Shown: piece by piece, positions 51,987 to 59,613 of the stretch | Position numbering within the stretch: position 1 is the stretch's first letter | Layout of the letters: every line of letters begins with the position of its first letter | Assembly: GCA_902779915.1 (NCBI GenBank) | Contig: CACZDM010000004.1 | Span: 88,863 to 152,862, forward strand | Reading direction: 5' to 3' | From: Oscillospiraceae bacterium | Lineage (GTDB): Bacteria; Bacillota; Clostridia; Oscillospirales; Ruminococcaceae | DNA length: 64,000 nucleotides | Notes under the pieces: model-generated | The model's input: the letters and a program-made list of their open reading frames with translations, nothing else | Database searches by the model: none | What the model was told of the DNA's origin: nothing | Made by a program: the position numbers and the translations under genes

Positions 51987-53909
51987 TTAATGTATCGAAG
52001 AACCGTTTGGAATGGACTCGTCAACAAACAAAACTTTCGCTTCGTTTTCATCCACATCCGCCGCCAAAATCATCCCCTGACTCTCTTCACCACACAATTT
52101 GACAGGTTTTAGATTAGAAACAACCACAACTTTTTTTCCAATCAAGTCACAAGGATCATACCACTTAGCAATTCCCGAAACAACCTGCCTCTTCTCATTT
52201 CCGTCATCCAAACGCAATTTCAACAATTTTCTAGACTTTTCTATTTTTTCACACTCCAACACCTCAAAAACCTTAAGATGAATTTTCGAAAAATCCTCGA
52301 TTGTAACAACATTTTCCGGCAATTCCTCTGATTTTCCATAAACACTTTCGTTAAATTTTCTAATTTCCTCAAGTTTTTTAGATTCATCTATCCTTTGAAA
52401 CAAAACATCAGGTTTTTCTATCTTAACATTAGCCTTTAATATACCAAAACGTTTTAAAAAACTCAAATCATTATTAAAACTATGAATCCTGTCTAAAATA
52501 TCCTCCGCAACTTTTGGCATAATCGGCAGCAGCATAATGCAAATAAATCGTATACTTTCAGTCAAATTATACAAAATCGTCTTCAATCTTTTCCGATTTT
52601 CGTCAGTTTTAGCCAAAATCCAAGGAGAGGTTTGGTCAATATATTTGTTGCAACGCCGAGCCAGCGACATAACAGCAAAAACCGCCTCAGAAACCCTGCA
52701 TTCATCCATCAAACTTTCATATTTTGAGGCCGAACCAAGCGCAAAAGACTTTAGTTCAGAGTCAACGTCATCCTCAACATCAGGCTCAGGAAGAACGCCA
52801 CCAAAATATTTATGAATCATGTCAAAAGTTCTCTTAACCAAATTGCCCAAAGTGTTTGCTAAATCAGAATTGAAGGTTGAAATGATGTTTTTATATGTTA
52901 TAGACCCATCGTGTGAATATGGCATAGCACTGAGCAAATAAAACCTGATCGCATCGGCAGAAAACATCTCACAAAGATCATCAGCATACATAACATTTCC
53001 AACCGATTTGCTCATCTTGCTCTCGCCCGCAAGCAACCATGGATGGCCAAAAATCTGCTTAGGCAAAGGCAAATCAAGCGCCATCAAAATCATCGGCCAA
53101 TATATGGTGTGAAACCGCAGTATGTCTTTTCCAATGATATGCAAATCTGCAGGCCAAAATTTCTTAAATTGTTGACCTGGGTCATAAATATTATATCCAA
53201 GAGCGGTTATATAGTTAACCAAAGCATCAAGCCAAACATACACAACGTGATCCGGGTCGAAATCAACAGGAATTCCCCATTTAAACGAGTTCCTGGAAAC
53301 ACACAAATCCTGAAGACCTGGCTTTAAAAAATTGTTAACAATTTCATTCTCACGAGATTTGGGCGCGATAAAATCCATATTATTTTTAATATATTGCACC
53401 AACCTGTCAACATATTTGCTGGTTTTGAAAAAATATGCATCTTCTTTGGTTTTTCTGACTTCTCTTGCGCAATCCGGACACTTTCCGTCAATAAGCTGCC
53501 CATCCGTCCAAAAAGATTCGCACGGAACGCAGTACCACCCTTCATATTTACTCTTGTATATATCACCATTTTCATATAACTTCCTAAATATATCCTGAAC
53601 AGCCTTAACATGAGCCTTGCTGGTTGTCCTGATGAAAAAATCATATGAAACGCCCATTTTATCCCATATGTCCTTAATTTGCTGCGAAATCCCGTCAACA
53701 TATTTTTGAGGATCTGTTGAATTTTTTCGAGCCAATTCTTCAATTTTCAAACCATGCTCATCAGTCCCGGTGCAGAAAAAAACGTCAAGGCCCTTTAATC
53801 TTTTAAAACGAGCGATTGCATCAGCAAAAACGACCTCATATGTGTTTCCGACGTGGGGCTTTTTTGAAGCATATGCTATTGAAGTTGTTATATAAAATTT
53901 ATTGCTCAA
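51987..53909 (-). CDS. metG: methionyl-tRNA synthetase
   Basis: 640 aa class I enzyme. SIAYASKKPHVGNTYEVVFAD replaces the HIGH region, and a zinc knuckle has CVPCESFW and CPDC (about 126-146). KMSKS is in GESKMSKSVGNVMYADDL, and an anticodon-binding helical domain follows. A C-terminal EMAP-II/Trbp111-like tRNA-binding domain spans about 535-640 and includes QVVSGIAKWY. It starts at TTG, 9 nt after AAAGGATG. It is the first gene of the metG-tatD pair. Confidence 0.95.
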   Translation of the reverse strand: MSNKFYITTSIAYASKKPHVGNTYEVVFADAIARFKRLKGLDVFFCTGTDEHGLKIEELARKNSTDPQKYVDGISQQIKDIWDKMGVSYDFFIRTTSKAHVKAVQDIFRKLYENGDIYKSKYEGWYCVPCESFWTDGQLIDGKCPDCAREVRKTKEDAYFFKTSKYVDRLVQYIKNNMDFIAPKSRENEIVNNFLKPGLQDLCVSRNSFKWGIPVDFDPDHVVYVWLDALVNYITALGYNIYDPGQQFKKFWPADLHIIGKDILRFHTIYWPMILMALDLPLPKQIFGHPWLLAGESKMSKSVGNVMYADDLCEMFSADAIRFYLLSAMPYSHDGSITYKNIISTFNSDLANTLGNLVKRTFDMIHKYFGGVLPEPDVEDDVDSELKSFALGSASKYESLMDECRVSEAVFAVMSLARRCNKYIDQTSPWILAKTDENRKRLKTILYNLTESIRFICIMLLPIMPKVAEDILDRIHSFNNDLSFLKRFGILKANVKIEKPDVLFQRIDESKKLEEIRKFNESVYGKSEELPENVVTIEDFSKIHLKVFEVLECEKIEKSRKLLKLRLDDGNEKRQVVSGIAKWYDPCDLIGKKVVVVSNLKPVKLCGEESQGMILAADVDENEAKVLFVDESIPNGSSIH

Positions 53910-53989
53910 AGTATATCATCCTTTCAAGACTATAAACCGAAACTAAAAAAATCAACACAAACTAAAATTTTTATAATGCACCTAAAAAA

Positions 53990-54066
53990 TGGTCTGAGTG
54001 ACGAGATTTGAACTCGCGACCTCCACCTCCCCAAGATGGCGCGCTACCTAACTGCGCTACACCCAG
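53990..54066 (-). tRNA. tRNA-Pro (anticodon GGG)
   Basis: 77 nt including an encoded CCA. The acceptor stem CTGGGTG pairs with CACTCAG (one G-U). The D arm has GCGC/GCGC. The anticodon arm is CCATC-TTGGGGA-GGTGG, giving anticodon GGG for CCC and CCU. The T arm GCGAG-TTCAAAT-CTCGT completes the cloverleaf. A run of T follows the CCA. The promoter lies at 54086-54114. Confidence 0.95.
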
Positions 54067-54085
54067 TCTTTTAAAGAACAAATTT

Positions 54086-54114
54086 ATTATAACATATTAA
54101 AAATAATTTTTCAA
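54086..54114 (-). promoter_or_regulatory. promoter of tRNA-Pro
   Basis: On the minus strand TTGAAA (54109-54114), 17-nt spacer, TATAAT (54086-54091). The tRNA begins 20 nt downstream. Confidence 0.75.
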
Positions 54115-54139
54115 GCATAAAATATAAAAAATAATGAAA

Positions 54140-54175
54140 AAAATAAAAAGACCAGCAAACATATTGCTGATCTTT
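54140..54175 (-). terminator. Rho-independent terminator after the 988-aa repeat protein
   Basis: On the minus strand AAAGATCAGCA pairs with TGCTGGTCTTT around a 7-nt loop and is followed by a T-rich run. It ends the transcript of the gene at 54194-57160. Confidence 0.8.
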
Positions 54176-54193
54176 CAAAATTTTATTTAAAAA

Positions 54194-57160
54194 TCAATCC
54201 CAATCGTCATCAATTTCATTATCATCTTCTTCGTGAATATTTTCGTGCACATTAAGGAAATAATTACGAATTTTAACAGCCACCGACGCAACATCATTTA
54301 AATTTAAATCCTTAGTAGCCGCTTTTATCAGTTCGTCCAGCGTTAAATCCTTATTCTCATTTTTCTCAATTTTTTCCCGCAGCTCTTCCACCGCTTTACG
54401 TATCTCCGCTTTTCCATTACTTACCAAAACCTTTTCAACCAGAGCCTTCACCTCTTTTAACTTATTATTCTCTTCATTATTTCCTTTTTCAGCTCTTTTT
54501 TTATCAAGCTCCAGCTTCTTTTCAGCAAGCTCTTGGGCCTGTGATTTTTGCGGCACATTAACATTAGCATTAGCACCATTAATTTTCGGCACGGGCGGTG
54601 GTGGCGGTGGTGGAGCTGGAATACTCGGATTTGTGTTTACAGTAACACTCGGCACCTCAATATTCACATTCTGTGCATTCTGATTGTTATTATTTTTATT
54701 TTTGTTTTTATCTCCCAAGTCAGCAAATGTAAAGTTGAAATCGTCATACATATCCAAATCTGCACCCTCATCATTTTTATCAATCGCGCTCAAATTTAAA
54801 TCAAAAGGATCTTCACTATGAGCTTTGTTATGCCTATAGAACATACTTTTATTACCTACAAACAATTCTTCAGAATCCAAAGACGGCTCCTCAGAGTCCA
54901 CCTCATTAAGTCCAATATCATCAGCAGTCCGATTCAATTTATCAACGACATTTTTGATGACACTTTTGTTTAAACCTTTTGATTTGTTTTCAAACAATCT
55001 TGCACGCATCTGATCCGCATTCTTTTTGCCAAAACTCAAGCTTAAAATTGAATCATCCAAGCCGCTACCATCCTTCTGAGATGAATCGAATAAGCTATCA
55101 AGTGTTACCAAACTATCAAAAGAATCTTCACTGTGAGCTTTGTTATGCCTATAGAACATACTTTTATTACCTTTAAACGATTCTTTAGAATCCAAAGACG
55201 GTTCCTCAGAGTTCAAAAACATCCCCTTAAAATCCTTATTGCCCACCAAAATATCATCTACACTCCGATTCAAATAATCAGCGTCATTTTCACCTAAACC
55301 TTTTACTTTGTTCGCAAGCAAACTAAAGCGCCTCTGATTCTCGTTCTTTTTACCAATACTCAAGCTTAAAATTGAATCCTCTGAACTATCATTCTGCTGA
55401 GATGAATCTGACGAACTATCAAATTTCAGTGAACTATGCTCATCTATCGGCTGACTACCCTCATGTGACAAATCTAACGATTCTTTAGAATTCTTGCTGT
55501 CCAACAAAATATCATCAGCACTAAAATTCAATCTACCAGCATCACCTATATTTACACCTTTATTTGACAAATCATTGTTTTTGCGACCTAAATCTGTGAT
55601 TGATCCATTCAGCCCACGATTGCCTTCAATATCATTAAAATTTTCTGCGATCTGCTTTAGCGTTAATTTTGGCTTTGCCTGTGCATTCTGATTGTTATTA
55701 TTTTTATTTTTGTTTTCTTCCCTCTTTTTATCAAATTCTTTCTTCTTTTCAGCAATCTCGTCAGCCATTGATTTTGGCTTTGCCTGCGCATTTGCCTCAT
55801 GTTTACCAGAAGCATTAGCGGCATTATGCATTGGAACTGGCGGTGGAGGAGGTGGTGGAGCTGGAATCGTCGAATCCTTACCTTCAATAACACTCGGCAC
55901 TTCAATATTCACATTCTGTGCATTCTGATTGTTATTATTTTTATTTTTGTTTTCTTCCCTCTTTTTATCAAATTCTTTCTTCTTTTCCGCAATCTCGTCA
56001 GCCATTGATTTTGGCTTTGCCTGCGCATTTGCCGCATGTTTACCACCAGGAGCATTAGCGGCATTATGCATTGGAACTGGCGGTGGAGGAGGTGGTGGAG
56101 TTGGAATACTCGGATTTGTGTTTACAATAACACTCGGCACTTCAATATTCACATTCTGTGTATTTTGATTGTTATTATTTTTATTTTTGTTTTCTTCCCT
56201 CTTTTTATCAAATTCTTTCTTCTTTTCCGCAATCTCATCAGCCATTGATTTTGGCTTTGCCTGCGCATTTGCCTCATGTTTACCACCAGAAGCATTAGCG
56301 GCATTATGCATTGGAACTGGCGGTGGAGGAGGTGGTGGAGTTGGAATACTCGGATTTGTGTTTACAGTAACACTCGGCACTTCAATATTCACATTCTGTG
56401 CATTCTGATTGTTATCGCCTGCCTTTCTTTTGCTAGAAGTATTCGAAAAATTTGCCCGCGACTTCGCCGCTTCACCAGTGTTTCTAGATGATTCAAAAAC
56501 ATTAGATGCCATTAAACGGTTCTGCCGCCCTGTCAAATCATCAAACTTATGTACTCTTCCTGAGCCGCCTCCTCGAGGACCATGTTTTTTCTGAGCTTCT
56601 CGCAAAATCCATCCTCTGTTTTTTCGATCAGATTTTTTTCTATCAGACCTGTTTAAATCCTTGGCCCTCTCGCCTTTCGGGCCTTTTTCAAAGCCTTTTA
56701 TTTCATCTTTATCTTTTTCATCGCTGTTTCGATCCCAGTCATCAAATTTAGACCCAGAGTCACCATTATCATCCTTGACTTCGCTCGAAACTGAAACATC
56801 ATTAGCCTTGCCCAAGTCGGAAATAATGGGACTCAGAGTAACTGCGCCAGTGCAGGCAAGAACAAGTGAAGTCAACCCAGTTATCACAGCGTGTTTAACC
56901 CCAAAACCTCCTGCAACGCTCTCTAAAACTTCCTCTGGCAATTCGTTTCCATCGCTTTCAAATATTTTAACAATTTCATCTGAATTCAAAAATGCTCTAA
57001 GCTCAATTCTAAAACTTTCAAAGTCTTTACCATAGCCATTTTCCTGAAACAGTTGATAAACTTCAAATTCACGATTTTCATCCTTCCAATCCTTCAAAGA
57101 ATCAAGCTTGGCTCGATTTTCGGGATTTTCCAGCATTTTATAAAAAATTGATTTTATCAC
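54194..57160 (-). CDS. large repeat protein: Nif11-like leader, polyproline/WH2-like repeats, acidic Trp tail
   Basis: 988 aa, no full-length homologue recognised. Residues 1-85 look like a Nif11-type leader (LFQENGYGKDFESFRIEL, then LPEEVLESVAGG). A hydrophobic segment at 88-110 follows and includes SLVLAC, which is lipobox-like. Residues 120-245 are charged. Three near-identical units of 79-80 residues (251-489) each read NVNIEVPSV, then PPPPPPPVP, then KSMADEIAEKKKEFDKK and an Asn run. A fourth, diverged unit is at 826-895. Residues 540-785 hold a second repeat family (SILSLSxGKKN, LNRxxDDI, GNKSMFYRHNKAHSED). A helical region (898-972) ends in HEEDDNEIDDDWD. Polyproline, WH2-like helix and acidic tail with Trp resemble actin nucleation-promoting factors; this is inference. 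It starts at GTG after AAGGTG. Confidence 0.8.
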   Translation of the reverse strand: MIKSIFYKMLENPENRAKLDSLKDWKDENREFEVYQLFQENGYGKDFESFRIELRAFLNSDEIVKIFESDGNELPEEVLESVAGGFGVKHAVITGLTSLVLACTGAVTLSPIISDLGKANDVSVSSEVKDDNGDSGSKFDDWDRNSDEKDKDEIKGFEKGPKGERAKDLNRSDRKKSDRKNRGWILREAQKKHGPRGGGSGRVHKFDDLTGRQNRLMASNVFESSRNTGEAAKSRANFSNTSSKRKAGDNNQNAQNVNIEVPSVTVNTNPSIPTPPPPPPPVPMHNAANASGGKHEANAQAKPKSMADEIAEKKKEFDKKREENKNKNNNNQNTQNVNIEVPSVIVNTNPSIPTPPPPPPPVPMHNAANAPGGKHAANAQAKPKSMADEIAEKKKEFDKKREENKNKNNNNQNAQNVNIEVPSVIEGKDSTIPAPPPPPPPVPMHNAANASGKHEANAQAKPKSMADEIAEKKKEFDKKREENKNKNNNNQNAQAKPKLTLKQIAENFNDIEGNRGLNGSITDLGRKNNDLSNKGVNIGDAGRLNFSADDILLDSKNSKESLDLSHEGSQPIDEHSSLKFDSSSDSSQQNDSSEDSILSLSIGKKNENQRRFSLLANKVKGLGENDADYLNRSVDDILVGNKDFKGMFLNSEEPSLDSKESFKGNKSMFYRHNKAHSEDSFDSLVTLDSLFDSSQKDGSGLDDSILSLSFGKKNADQMRARLFENKSKGLNKSVIKNVVDKLNRTADDIGLNEVDSEEPSLDSEELFVGNKSMFYRHNKAHSEDPFDLNLSAIDKNDEGADLDMYDDFNFTFADLGDKNKNKNNNNQNAQNVNIEVPSVTVNTNPSIPAPPPPPPPVPKINGANANVNVPQKSQAQELAEKKLELDKKRAEKGNNEENNKLKEVKALVEKVLVSNGKAEIRKAVEELREKIEKNENKDLTLDELIKAATKDLNLNDVASVAVKIRNYFLNVHENIHEEDDNEIDDDWD
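55691..56410 (-). repeat. three tandem repeats of about 240 bp inside the 988-aa gene
   Basis: Units of 240, 240 and 237 bp encode residues 251-330, 331-410 and 411-489 of the large repeat protein. They are almost identical at DNA level, including silent positions, so they arose recently or are kept alike by recombination. The fourth, partial unit lies at 54476-54685. Assembly of this stretch may have collapsed or expanded copies. Confidence 0.85.
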
Positions 57161-57310
57161 TTTAACACACCTTCTTTCAAAAATATTTAATACAAATGTT
57201 TTTTATTGCTCTGAATCAATAACATTATCACCAACCATTCACATTATTTTGTTATAACTGATTTTTAACATCTAAATTTTTCAAATCATATCGACCCCCT
57301 TTCAATGTGA

Positions 57311-57339
57311 AAATAGCCCCATTTTGCAAGAAAAGTCAA
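57311..57339 (-). promoter_or_regulatory. possible promoter of the 988-aa repeat protein gene
   Basis: On the minus strand TTGACT (57334-57339), 17-nt spacer, CTATTT (57311-57316). The -10 box is weak. It would leave a leader of about 150 nt with an AAAGGGGG stretch but no reading frame of note. Confidence 0.4.
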
Positions 57340-57355
57340 AAGCATTTCTCATTTA

Positions 57356-58870
57356 TCAATCACAATCATTATCATCATCATGCATGTGAAGCTTCTTGTA
57401 GCGATCCTTAATCGCTTTACTTAAAGCATTTTGCAAAAAATTTTTATCTTGCTTTACCTCTTTTTTCTGATTTCCAGCCTTTTTTTCAACTTTTTTCAAC
57501 GCCCCTGGCTTTGCTTTTTCCGCGATCTCTTCGGCCATTGATTTTTGCTTCGCACTATCTTTGGCAGCATTTGTCGCATGTTTAGCAGCAGAAGTCTTAG
57601 TGGCATTGGTTTGATTAGCGGCATTATATACCGGAGCTGGCGGCGGCGGTGGCGGCGGAGGAACTGGTCCGCCCTTATTCTCAATAACTTCCACACTGTT
57701 GTTCACATTTGCTTGCGCATTCTGATTATTATTGTCTTGTTTTTTATCTTTCTTCTCTCCGATGACATTTCCGGACAGTTTCTTCATTTTTGCACGCTGC
57801 TCTAAAATTAAAGCCTTCATGTCTTTTTTCTCGTTTCCAACCTTTTTTTCAACCTTTTTCAACGCCCCCGGCTTTGCTTTTTCCGCAATCTCTTCGGCCA
57901 TTGATTTTTGCTTCGCACTATCTTTGGCAGCATTTGTCGCATGTTTAACAGCAGAAGTCTTAGTGGCAGTGGTTTGATTAGCGGCATTATATACCGGAGC
58001 TGGCGGCGGCGGTGGCGGCGGAGGAACTGGTCCACCCTTATTCTCAGCAATTTCCACATCATTGTTCACATTTGCCTGCACATTCTGGTTATTATTGTCT
58101 TTATTATTTTGACTTTCATCTACGACACTATCAGCCGATGTGCTGAAATCAAAACTATTCTGCGTGTCAAAACCAAAGCTTGTCTCTTTTTCGTTGTAAT
58201 TTTGATAATGGCTTAAAGAATTATAGATGTGCCCTCTATCAGTATAGCCCTGATTATAGCCTTGATCATAGCTTAAAGAATCATAAATGTGCCCGCTATC
58301 ACTATATCCTTGATCATAGTCTTGATTATAGCCACTATAACCCTGATCATAGCCTTGATTATAGCCACTATAACCCTGATCATAGCCTTGATTATAGCCA
58401 CTATAACCCTGGTCATAGTCTTGATTATAGCCACTATAACCTTGGTCATAGTCTTGATTATAGCCACTATAACCCTGATCATAGCCATTGTAATCATAAC
58501 TTTGCGAAACAGAAGCTGAAGGTTCGGTATATCCACTATCATGAAGAGTGGTTGCGGAAGCAGAGGCGGAAAGACTGAGCGCGGCCATCAAAGTCGCAAC
58601 ACCTCCGACCAAAGCTTTTCTGAATGCACCAGCTCCTCCAGAAACATTTGCAAGCATTTCATTTGATAATTCGTAATGTCCTTTGTCAATCAGCTCCTGA
58701 ATTTCTGCGGAATTCAAAAATTCATTCAATTCTTTTTCAAAACTATCAAAATCCTTTGTGTATCCATTTTCACGAAACAGTTGATATATTTCGGAGATAT
58801 CTTTTGAAAAATTTAAACCTTCCCTTTTTGAAGGATCTTTAAGTATATTAAGAAAAATTGATTTCACCAC
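57356..58870 (-). CDS. repeat protein: Nif11-like leader, Tyr-rich repeats, two polyproline/WH2-like units, C-A-like tail
   Basis: 504 aa. Residues 1-79 form a Nif11-like leader ending LSNEMLANVSGG. Residues 83-107 (FRKALVGGVATLMAALSLSA then SASA) look like a Sec signal peptide or TM. Residues 126-226 are GYNQDYDQGYS-type repeats ending in two HIY(D/N)SL motifs (194-199, 214-219). Two 121-residue units follow (281 and 402 onward): PVPPPPPPPPAP, an Ala/Thr linker, then KSMAEEIAEKAKPGALKKVE, which is WH2/thymosin-beta-like. The end is an amphipathic helix FLQNALSKAIKDRYKKL (478-494) and the acidic HDDDNDCD. The whole resembles the P-V-C-A layout of WASP-type actin nucleators (inference). GTG start after AAAGGTGTGG. 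It lies 26 nt after the 238-aa paralogue, so the two are cotranscribed. Confidence 0.8.
   Translation of the reverse strand: MVKSIFLNILKDPSKREGLNFSKDISEIYQLFRENGYTKDFDSFEKELNEFLNSAEIQELIDKGHYELSNEMLANVSGGAGAFRKALVGGVATLMAALSLSASASATTLHDSGYTEPSASVSQSYDYNGYDQGYSGYNQDYDQGYSGYNQDYDQGYSGYNQGYDQGYSGYNQGYDQGYSGYNQDYDQGYSDSGHIYDSLSYDQGYNQGYTDRGHIYNSLSHYQNYNEKETSFGFDTQNSFDFSTSADSVVDESQNNKDNNNQNVQANVNNDVEIAENKGGPVPPPPPPPPAPVYNAANQTTATKTSAVKHATNAAKDSAKQKSMAEEIAEKAKPGALKKVEKKVGNEKKDMKALILEQRAKMKKLSGNVIGEKKDKKQDNNNQNAQANVNNSVEVIENKGGPVPPPPPPPPAPVYNAANQTNATKTSAAKHATNAAKDSAKQKSMAEEIAEKAKPGALKKVEKKAGNQKKEVKQDKNFLQNALSKAIKDRYKKLHMHDDDNDCD
58193..58495 (-). repeat. short tandem repeats encoding the Tyr/Gly/Gln/Asp-rich tract
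   Basis: About five copies of a 30-bp unit translate as GYNQ(D/G)YDQGYS within residues 126-190 of the 504-aa protein. Related, looser copies run to residue 226. The composition resembles the low-complexity domains of phase-separating RNA-binding proteins. It is a coding repeat, not a CRISPR array, as there are no spacers. Confidence 0.8.
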
Positions 58871-58896
58871 GATTACACCACACCTTTATATTTAAA

Positions 58897-59613
58897 TTAA
58901 ATAACGCTTTCAAAGCAGTTCCCGCTTCTCTGAGGATTTTTTTTTGATTTTTGTTCTTTTGATCTGATTTTTGCAAATTTTTCAAGCGATTCCTCAAGTT
59001 CATCGTTAACCAGCTTTTTAAGGTCATTGTCGTCTTTTTGTCGATTTTTCCTCAAATTTTTTTCTTGGGCCCTAATTCTTGCAATTTTTTTCACAACACC
59101 TTGCAATTCATTCATAACGCTCTTTATGATTTCATGATCATTTTCCTTTTGATTTTCCCCACTTTCAACATTATCATCATCATCCAATTTCCTTTTCTTC
59201 CCAAAAATGCTTGAGCCAATAGAATCGCCCCCGCCGCCACCACCATCCCGCAGCCTCCGGGAAATATGGGTCTGGCCGGTTTTTAAACTTTCAAAATCAT
59301 TCGGAAGCGCAAATGCTGAGGTTGAAACAGCCATCAAACTGATAACGCCTCCAACAACGAATTTTCTGAGCGCAAAACCGCCTGAAACCATTTCCAACAT
59401 CTCGTCGGAAAGTTCAAAATATTCTCCGTCAAGAACCCGTTTTACTTCATCAGAACCTAAAAATTCATTCAACTCTTTCTCAAAGCTGTCAAAATCCTTT
59501 TTGTAACCATTTTTGCAAAATAATCCATATATTTTATGCTTATCTTTTAAAAAATTCAGATCATCTCTTTGCAAAGGATCTTTGATTATGTTAAAAAAAA
59601 TCGATTTTATCAT
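58897..59613 (-). CDS. small paralogue: Nif11-like leader plus signal-like segment and charged coiled-coil tail
   Basis: 238 aa. The N-terminus aligns with the two downstream genes: MIKSIFFNIIKDP, LFCKNGYKKDFDSFEKELNEFL, and ELSDEMLEMVSGG with Gly-Gly at 78-79. ALRKFVVGGVISLMAVSTSAFA (81-102) is a convincing Sec signal peptide with a cleavage site after AFA. The rest has a GGGGGG run (124-129), a KKRKLDDDD cluster (139-147) and two related helical stretches (about 160-190 and 200-225). It has no polyproline, and the function is unknown. ATG follows AGAGGTG. It is first of the three-gene group, with a promoter possibly at 59957-59984. Confidence 0.75.
   Translation of the reverse strand: MIKSIFFNIIKDPLQRDDLNFLKDKHKIYGLFCKNGYKKDFDSFEKELNEFLGSDEVKRVLDGEYFELSDEMLEMVSGGFALRKFVVGGVISLMAVSTSAFALPNDFESLKTGQTHISRRLRDGGGGGGDSIGSSIFGKKRKLDDDDNVESGENQKENDHEIIKSVMNELQGVVKKIARIRAQEKNLRKNRQKDDNDLKKLVNDELEESLEKFAKIRSKEQKSKKNPQRSGNCFESVI

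Noticed and set aside
53910..53989. T-box or other riboswitch ahead of metG
   Set aside because: Only about 80 nt separate metG from the tRNA; no T-box or S-box sequence is seen. The short spacer ahead of valS also has no room for one.
55692..56408. Three plus-strand frames of about 79 aa with Gly-rich GGGGGGG sequence
   Set aside because: They are antisense shadows of the polyproline repeats. The minus-strand frame is continuous over 988 codons with a ribosome binding site and terminator.
58193..58495. CRISPR-like array of short direct repeats
   Set aside because: The repeat unit is contiguous (30 bp, no unique spacers) and in frame with a long protein.
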